A stretch of DNA of 64,000 bases from Xanthostigma xanthostigma (lineage: Eukaryota; Arthropoda; Insecta; Raphidioptera; Raphidiidae): positions 7,254,001-7,318,000 of the forward strand of contig OY754467.1 in the NCBI GenBank assembly GCA_963575645.1, read 5' to 3'. Positions 56,941 through 64,000 of this stretch are shown here, piece by piece. The notes below the pieces were generated by a model that saw nothing but the letters and a program-made list of their open reading frames with translations, was not told where the DNA came from and ran no database searches. Position 1 is the stretch's first letter. Every line of letters begins with the position of its first letter. The translations under genes were made by a program, and so were the position numbers.

Positions 56941-57042
56941 ATGGACGCCGCGGGAGCTTACGGTGGTGGAAAAGCTGGCGCAGCTTTTGATCCAATAACT
57001 TTTATTCAACGACCGCAAGTCGTTTTACGGGCACTATGTTGG
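56941..57042 (+). CDS. Syngr: Synaptogyrin exon 1
   Basis: Residues 1-34, ending VLRALCW at the start of helix 1, donor GTAAGT. The ATG is chosen because it gives the family N-terminus; a TATAAAG stands about 40 bases upstream, too near the ATG to be certain of use. Confidence 0.95.
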
Positions 57043-59490
57043 GTAAGTGTCAATAAACATTTATTTTATTTATAAGAATTGCTATTATTGATATTCATTT
57101 TAATTTAATAGCATTCGCATCCAATCGATTTTGACATTTGGCCCTGCCATTTCAAGGGGGAGGTTCCCGTGATATTGATTATTCGAAAATTTTGTCATTT
57201 ATAATTTTATGTAGGTCACTTTTTGTCATTTATAAATAAATTAAATGCCGAAAACAAGAAGCTTTAAAGCTTTTTTACTTCCGTTAAATTTCAGCGCATG
57301 ATATTTTCAGAAAGTCACGACAAAAAATTATAATAAGTTGATTTTAGTAGAAACTCTGGAAGGCGGAGTGGCTTAATAATTGATTTGTAGCTTTTGAAAC
57401 ATGTTTCTGTATTATCTTTGGAATTGAATATTTATAATTATAAAGCTGCGAGTTTTTATAAAATCTGCTTTTCCTCGTTTGTTTAATTATTTTGTTTTGA
57501 TAGCGAATCGTTTAATACAACCAAGAACTAGGCACAAAAGAAATCAATTTTCTAAGAAAAATCCATAACAATTCAGTATCATATGACGTACATACTTAAT
57601 TTCCCAATAAACGTCAAATGAGAGTTACTGAAGAAAGAAAACCTTTATCTGTAGGAATAATTATTTGCACTAAACAAAAAACAATCAACGCTGCTTTGTA
57701 TTTTTATTTTACAAATATAGATTTTCAAAGGCATAGAACATTGCTGCCGATATGTTTAAATCCTTCGATAAAATGTACCGTCCTAAAATTCACAATCGAT
57801 ATTTAGGAATGTCATTTGTTTTCAACTAAATGGAGGTTTCTATTTAGCTGAAAACAAGTGACGTTCTTAACTCTAGATCTAAAGCTGAAACCCAGCAGCT
57901 AATCTAAATTCTGGCAATTAATAAATCAGAATACTGCCAATAATAATAATGGCTCAGAATATTTCAAGTCGAATTAATGTTTCAGTTATTTTCAATCGTG
58001 GTGTTCGGATGTATTTCATCGCAAGGCTGGATTCCTGACGCAACGACGAAACGTGAGAAATGTCTGTACAACGACGACGCAAACGCATGTAACTACGGAG
58101 TCGGAATCAGCGTGATTGCTTTTCTGGCCAGTATGGCGCTTATCGGCGGGGAATATTTGTTTGAACAGATGTCGTCGGTAAGAACTCGTAAACACTTCGT
58201 TCTTGGCGATTTGGGATTTTCAGGTACGGTTCGATCGTATTTCTTTTTGAATCTTGTGAGTTCAATGCATTAATTTCATTTTTTTTTTTAATTGGCTTCG
58301 GCAGCTTTCTGGTCTTTTCTGTACTTTGTCGGATTTTGGTACTTAGCGAGCCAGTGGGGCAAAGCGGACGACCCGCCAAATGGTTACGGAGTCAATAACG
58401 TTCAAGCTGCAATTGTTTTTTCTTTCTTTTCAATATTTACTTGGGTAAGTTTGAAAAAAAGTTTTTACAGGCAAAATTGCTATTGAAAATTGTAGAAAGA
58501 TGGACAGATTTATTATTTACATTTATGACTTATGAGTTACCTTTGACTTTATCATCCCAACTTCATAAATTAGAAATGATGCGTCATTCTAGCTCTGGTT
58601 AGTATTTGTCCAGTACTGATTTCTTCGTGCTATAACTACATAACCTCGAAATGTTAATCCATTTTCAAAATGGACGTCCAAAGTCATGGGCATCCATGGA
58701 CTTGATTTAAAAAAAGGGACAGCGCGAACTTGCGACCTATGTCTGTCTCTCGACGCAGTACTTGCCAGACAAGTATAGAGGTTGGCCGCACGCACGTTCT
58801 GTCTCTGTCACTTTGTGTAACCACTTTAAGCACATGAATATAGGAACGATTTAGTTCAGGGGTATGGTTGTGTGCAAGGGCGTAGATATAAGGGGGAGGA
58901 ACGCAGACACCCAGCCACAACAAACGAAAAAGACCTTTTTGTTGCGAAAATAAATTGTATTTTTTTTTGCACTCCAAATGTGCACACGGCAAAATTTTAT
59001 CCCACCCTCAGAAAAAAATATCTACGCCCTTGGGTGCGTGATCAAAGTAAACAACTGCAAGCCATCAACAAACTTATAAAAACCTCTATAAATTTTATTA
59101 ATGGTCCTTCAGAAGATTAATATTTTTAAACTAGAGCAGGTTTATAGAAAATGAGTACCAGAAATTACCAACCTTAAAAAAACAAAACATGCGTTAATTT
59201 TATAGGCTGGCAGCGCTTGGTTCGCGTACCAACGGTTCCGGCAAGGCGCGGACGCTGCGTTTGCACCGAGCTACGAAGCGGATGCTGGGGCTCCGTACGC
59301 AAGTTATCCCGTTGGTCCTGAAGGCGATCAGCCTTATCAAGATCCTCCTTTTTCAGCACAGCCCAACCAAAGAGGTTAGTTTGTTTGTTTTTTTGTTGAG
59401 TTTAATCAGACTCGTTCAATCTTGAAACGGTGAAAATTTTGTTTTCTTGTTTGCGCAGGTCCTAACGACTTTCAAGCACCTACTTATTAG
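56941..59490 (+). CDS. Syngr: Synaptogyrin, four-helix MARVEL-domain vesicle protein, complete
   Basis: Coding exons 56941-57042, 57986-58223, 58305-58444, 59206-59374 and 59459-59490 join with phases 0, 1, 0, 1 and give 226 residues, the normal family length (about 230). The start MDAAGAYGGGKAGAAFDP is the conserved synaptogyrin N-terminus. Membrane segments lie at about 28-46, 71-93, 112-131 and 147-168. The first lumenal loop has the conserved Cys pair (60 and 69), and SAFWSFLYFVGFWYLA and SFFSIFTW are family hallmarks. The cytosolic tail of about 58 residues is Tyr/Pro/Ala-rich. Synaptogyrins are synaptic-vesicle and endocytic-vesicle membrane proteins acting in vesicle biogenesis and exocytosis. 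Two introns are short (81 and 84 bases) and two are 760-945 bases. All donors are GT and acceptors AG. The CCDC40 stop is 413 bases upstream. Confidence 0.97.
57986..58223 (+). CDS. Syngr: Synaptogyrin exon 2
   Basis: Residues 35-113: rest of helix 1, the Cys-bearing lumenal loop, helix 2 and the cytosolic loop (SSVRTRKHFVLGDLGFS). Phase 0 to 1. Confidence 0.96.
58305..58444 (+). CDS. Syngr: Synaptogyrin exon 3
   Basis: Helix 3, the second lumenal loop with ADDPPNGYGV, and most of helix 4 (to IFTW). Acceptor TTCGGCAG after an 81-base intron. Confidence 0.96.
59206..59374 (+). CDS. Syngr: Synaptogyrin exon 4
   Basis: End of helix 4 (AGSAWFAYQRF) and the Ala/Tyr/Pro-rich tail, residues 161-216. 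Phase 0 to 1, donor GTTAGT. Confidence 0.95.
59459..59490 (+). CDS. Syngr: Synaptogyrin exon 5 (terminal)
   Basis: Ten residues, GPNDFQAPTY, and the stop. It is too short to see alone; supported by phase, by the TTTGCGCAG acceptor and by the tyrosine ending typical of the family. Confidence 0.85.
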
Positions 59491-61424
59491 AACCATTGCC
59501 TCTAATGGCATTTAATATGACTTAAACATTCCACTGATTTATCTAAACGCGGTACAGATAAGGTAAGAGACATTTCTTGTTTGATCATCGACTGTTTTAT
59601 TATAAACAATCGAATGAGGTGACAGCTAGTTTTATATGCAAACCGTCTTTTTTTTAAGAGTGTTCAACTTGCAAATTCTAGTCAAACTGTGTTTTTTTAG
59701 TGCTATAATTTTGTTTACTGACAATATTTTTATCAGTAATCTATAATATCTATTTTTAAAACAAAAAGCGAACATCAATGTGCCAATATCTGAAACTGAT
59801 CGTGCTTTTCAGTGAAGTTGGAACACTCAAAGCTTAAAAGGTTTGTTCTTTGTTTTTCGCCGCAGCAGTTGTTTCTGCAGAAGGCGACGTTGATTTTTGT
59901 AGCGTTGTGTTTTTAATTTCTGTTCGGTATTGTAGTATTATTTGTTGACATATCGATCTAGAAATCGGGATTGCCCTGTTAATAGTCCAATGGTTTGTAA
60001 TAAAATCGCAGATGAAGAAACAAATGTTCAGGAAGTCAAATGAGCAAATGAATGTAAACAATGCGCTAGGCGCAGAAGAGCAAAGAGCAAATCTAATGTG
60101 TTCATAAATAAATAAATTCATTTGTTTATTAAAAAAACTGAATCGTAATAATATAGCGTCGTTTACATTACTTCAGTGAAATGCTAAAGTCTAAAAATTC
60201 GATACTAGTTCAGTAAGATGCATACGTGTTGTACAGTATTTCACTTCGAAATGTTAATGGCATTTGTTTTTTTGTTACTTTTTAACATTTCTTTGTTTTG
60301 TTTTTTTAATGTTTTGGAAAAAAGTATATTCTGCACCAATTTTGGATAGTATTTCACTGAATAGAAGTTTTGTCACTGCAAAAATACAAACACTATATCG
60401 TTTAGGTTTAAGAGTTTTGAACTGTTAAGAATTAAAGAAAATTGGTGCATCACTTACAAAAGTATTGTCTCTTTTTTTTTTATTAACGTTTTAATTTATC
60501 TATTGTCATATCGATGTAAGGTATACCTAAAAACCACAATTTTTATGTGGCTTGTGCTTACAAAAAATTATTTTTTATTGATTTATTTTTGTTATAAAGA
60601 ATTAATTAGACCTGATGTTTGTTTTTTTGTTATTTATATATATTTTTTTATTAAAATGCTTTAACCAAAATCGCTTAGTTAAAAATAGAATTAACGAAAT
60701 ATTAAAAAAAATATTTGTAAAATAAAATAAAAAACAGAGCTCTACTTATATTATCTATATATTATTATAAGTGTGATAGACAAATATTAGTGTATAGGGG
60801 CAGATTTAGGTCAAATCGTAGGGCATTTGTTACTCAGTTGAATCTATTAATTGTTTTCCCCTTAAAAATGTCTGTTGAAAAAAAAAGACAGAAGAAAATC
60901 AAATAACAGAAACAGCAGAACGGGAACAATTGAACGCAACGTTCTGCTTCAGCGAAAATAATTTTTTCTATTTATTTTCCTTCGTTAGTATATGATAGTG
61001 CTTCAGAAAACAAAACAAGTAAACAGTCCGAGATTATATAACCCCGTTGTTCCTAGATCTGACTCTGCGAGTACTAAACATAGATAATGTTGTGATTCAA
61101 TCGTACTTAGAGTTACAAATATTCTTACTTTTTCGTCGTTATTCCATCCTTTTGTTTGTGACGAGATTTTTACATCGACGCTAATTGGACAAAACAAGAG
61201 AAAATAAATGAGTTACTAAAACGGCCATTATTTGTGCCACGTTCTAAGTGTTGCGTTTTTGTCTGTTGATTAAAATCTCGCTACATTTTTTTTTTGTACA
61301 AAGTGTATTTAAAAATAACATGTCATCGTGTAGGTAGGTGTCGGGCGATGGTGTGTGTTTTGTTTTTATTTGTTATTTAATTCGTGAATGTTGTATTATT
61401 GTATTTGCCCCTATATAGCACACG
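59491..61424 (+). other. Candidate long 3' UTR of synaptogyrin
   Basis: No coding exon is visible. The stretch is T-rich with many runs such as TTTGTTTTTTTGTT and several AATAAA signals (for example 60107-60116). It shows almost none of the repeats that crowd the rest of the window. That fits a long transcribed 3' end, as in many neuronal genes, but it is inference. Confidence 0.4.
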
Positions 61425-61565
61425 CTATTGGCGTCAGTTGAATGGTAGGACCAAAAAAGTTACGCATGAAGCCTATTTAAAATAAATTCAAAGGTTGAAA
61501 ATTGTTTTTGATGCATATATTGGCAAATACACTATTTTGTTAGCAGGGTTTTGCACTGGTGTTTT
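61425..61565 (+). repeat. Dispersed repeat E, internally deleted copy
   Basis: GCTATTGGCGTCAGTTGAAT, then GCATGAAGCCTATTTAAAAT, then AATACACTATTTTGTTAGCA; the middle of the long copy is missing. Confidence 0.65.
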
Positions 61566-61574
61566 AGTTTTAGG

Positions 61575-61691
61575 GTGCATTCCTAAATTCGCTACAGTAG
61601 CTGTAGCGCTACACAGCCTTGCCAAGGCTGTGTAGCGCTACACATAAACATCTATGGCGCTACAGCTACTGTAGCGAATTTAGGAATGCAC
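61575..61691. repeat. Near-perfect nested hairpin
   Basis: Outer arms GTGCATTCCTAAATTCGCTA and CAGTAGCTGTAGCGC pair with the far side. An inner hairpin TGTAGCGCTACACAGCC pairs with GGCTGTGTAGCGCTACA around CTTGCCAA. Confidence 0.88.
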
Positions 61692-62137
61692 ACATAATTT
61701 TAGGAAACAAAATGCAGTCTTTAATCGATGCTTTGCTGTTTAGTTTTTTTTTTTTTAATTTGTGTGCCATTTGTTGATATAAACTTGTAGATATTTTATC
61801 ATGCTGTAAAATTATTACAATGGTAAAGGCCCAATTGAATACATGAAATTAATTCGTCAATATTGAATGTTATTCACTTGTTATTATACACTGGTTAATA
61901 CTTACAATAAATATACATTTACCGAGTCGTCTGTTGAAATTCTATTTTCCGATTAACTTTAAGTGTAGTTCAAAAACATGGTACTGCGATTGTTGTTTAC
62001 AATTTCTCTACAAATAAATGAGTATAAAGTTGTCAATAAACAAAAGATATCACACACTGCGGTTCATGCGCATTACGTTTTTAAAAGTATAGTGCGCATG
62101 CGTCCGCAATTTAAAATAAAAAACGACAGAAAATCAG

Positions 62138-62465
62138 ATATTTAATACCCTCTATATTGCTAGCAAAGAGCGGGAGAAAGACTTAAACACTACGGTGCAG
62201 ACATTTATACGTGTGTCTCACTCATTATACTCTGAGTCTCATGCGCATGTCCGTAAATGAATGCGCGTCAGTTTACACATGGAACTAAGCTGTGAAAGGG
62301 AGGTGGCTTGCTCTATTCCACTTACTAATTGCCCCACTACAGACGCGACAGTTGCGCACAACGGGTTAAGTAAAAAGAAAGAGATAGAAAACGGTCATTT
62401 GCTGTTTCACTTCATGGGCCACTCTTCCACTTACGATCACTAGCAATATAGAAGTTATTAAATAT
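62138..62465. mobile_element. MITE-like element downstream of synaptogyrin
   Basis: Inverted ends ATATTTAATACCCTCTATAT, then TGCTAG, and CTAGCAATATAGAAGTTATT, then AAATAT. 328 bases with no coding frame that is supported. Confidence 0.7.
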
Positions 62466-64000
62466 ATGCAGAAAATAACACACCAGTGTTCTGTTTACGT
62501 CAACATTTTGAAAGTATAGGTTTTAAACATTAAAATGACATTTCGAATATTTAAAACTACACAGCGCAATTATTATTAAGGATTTTTGCTCTTTTGGTGT
62601 GAAATTTTAGCCTATGAACGGTCACAATTACTAGTTTATAAATAAAGTTAAAACATACATCGTAAATAGCTGTTAGGAATATGAGTCACGTTAAAAATAT
62701 TCTCTAGTGGTAAGTTCATAGCGAATTCTGTGTGGTGTTCAGAAGAATAAGTAGCAGCGATTGTTAGAAGAGGCGTAACAAAAACGGCTCGACAAATTTG
62801 TAGAACGGAGGACAAAGATTGAATGGTTCATATTTACGGATTATTGAAAACGTAGGTAAAAAATTTAAATACGTTTGTAATTCAAACATTACAATGTTTT
62901 AAACAAATAAAATACGTTATCTTAAAATACTTATATATATTATAGAGACATGTGTATGTACTATTTATAATATAATAATCTTCATTGTTATTAATTCTAG
63001 ACAGTATAAAGCCACAATATTAAATACTAACTTCATTTTTGTAAATAATTTTGGTTAGTCATTATCTGAGAGGATTGTGAGTTGGTTTGTAGTCATTGAT
63101 TAGAAACAAGACAGTAGAATTATGAAATTTTGTTACTGCAACTAGTTGTCCGTCGCTGTTAAAGAAGGGCAAGCAGTATCTGCTGTGTTGATTTTTTTTA
63201 AATAATTGTGTACATCAAAAAATGGCATACAAATTATTTACGAGTACGTTGTGTGCACGAAATGATATTTGGTTTGTTGAATAACAAAAAAAATATATCT
63301 GGTGATCGTTATATGTTGTATGGTAAACGATAGTTTGTATCAATTTTGAATTCTAATAGATCCGAAACATCGTACTTTTTATGTTTTATAAATTTAATTC
63401 CGAAGCATCGATGAGTTGTAAATTTTATTTACAATTTGGTTGAGGCATTTTCTTTGTATGTGTTGACAATATAAAAAAGCATTGTTCAAATTTAATATTA
63501 TTTAAATACGTGAAAAGCGTTTTACGCCTAGTCATTTGTTTTGCGTTGTATACGTTACCGTTATAATTTTCAAGAGTTTCGAAATGTTGTCTGACATTTT
63601 TATTTTTGTTTCATTTGCACAAAAAAATATCTGATTCAAAGGGTAAAATTCAAGCGCGTAATCGGAAAGTTGAATTAAACATCGATGCATTGTAAAAATA
63701 ATCTCCAAGGTAAATGTTTGCAAATTGTAGCTGTTGGAGTTTGAAAATAAAATTTCCCAAAGAATTATATTTTTTTGGCAGAGTTCGGTAAATGAATCCT
63801 TTGATCTAGATAAAGACGCTTGTGTATTGACAAAAATAAACATTTTTTTCTAGGTTATGTTTTAACCTTAAATAGTTTTATCATCACAGATTTATATTAT
63901 GATGAAGCGCGTAAAGTAGATTATGTAATAATAGTAATAATAGAGCAGTAATAAATGTTAAACGATAAAGATATATCATTAGTAATAATAATCATATTTT
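62466..64000. other. No gene seen at right edge
   Basis: AT-rich, several AATAAA signals (for example near 63747 and 63835). It may belong to a distal synaptogyrin 3' end or be intergenic. Confidence 0.35.

Noticed and set aside
1-64000. CRISPR arrays, prophage, operons or bacterial contamination
   Set aside because: No short spaced repeats, no ribosome-binding-site pattern, and three spliced animal genes span the window.

Overview
This is a window of an AT-rich insect nuclear genome. The order cannot be fixed from the sequence. It holds three spliced protein genes embedded in dense small transposable elements. Evidence for this is the GT-AG introns with consistent codon phases, the animal-specific gene families, tRNA-headed SINE-like repeats, and many foldback and MITE-type elements with target-site duplications. 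There is no bacterial or viral gene organisation.

Region 1 (about 6.8-24 kb, minus strand) is a complete five-coding-exon sugar transporter of the SLC2/Tret1-like class. Joining the exons gives 514 residues, with all exon phases agreeing. Its first coding exon (21264-21417) lies 9.4 kb from the second. A TATA box with a short non-coding first exon near 23.8 kb is a plausible promoter. Region 2 (about 24-41.6 kb) has no gene I can defend. It is filled with SINE-like pieces, a deleted mariner nested in a pogo-like element, a LINE reverse-transcriptase fragment, a LINE 3' tail split by a MITE, and several foldbacks.

Region 3 (41.7-56.5 kb, plus strand) is a 15- or 16-exon gene for CCDC40, the coiled-coil axonemal ruler protein. 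It has an RFX-type X-box 228 bases upstream of its start codon, which fits a cilium or sperm-flagellum gene. Its introns hold a hAT-like element with a perfect 8-base duplication, a foldback carrying a decayed integrase-like reading frame, a 157-base tandem repeat and a 529-base palindrome. Region 4 (56.9-59.5 kb, plus strand) is a complete five-exon synaptogyrin of 226 residues, starting 413 bases after the CCDC40 stop. The last 4.5 kb is T-rich, carries many polyadenylation signals, and has few repeats until about 61.4 kb. It is a candidate long 3' UTR.

The three genes do not form a pathway: nutrient transport, axoneme assembly and synaptic-vesicle membrane are unrelated functions that happen to be neighbours. 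The main unusual content is structural: more than a dozen inverted-repeat elements, several nested insertions whose empty sites are also present in the window, and a recurring short motif of unknown origin. I saw no clear case of an undescribed multi-gene system.
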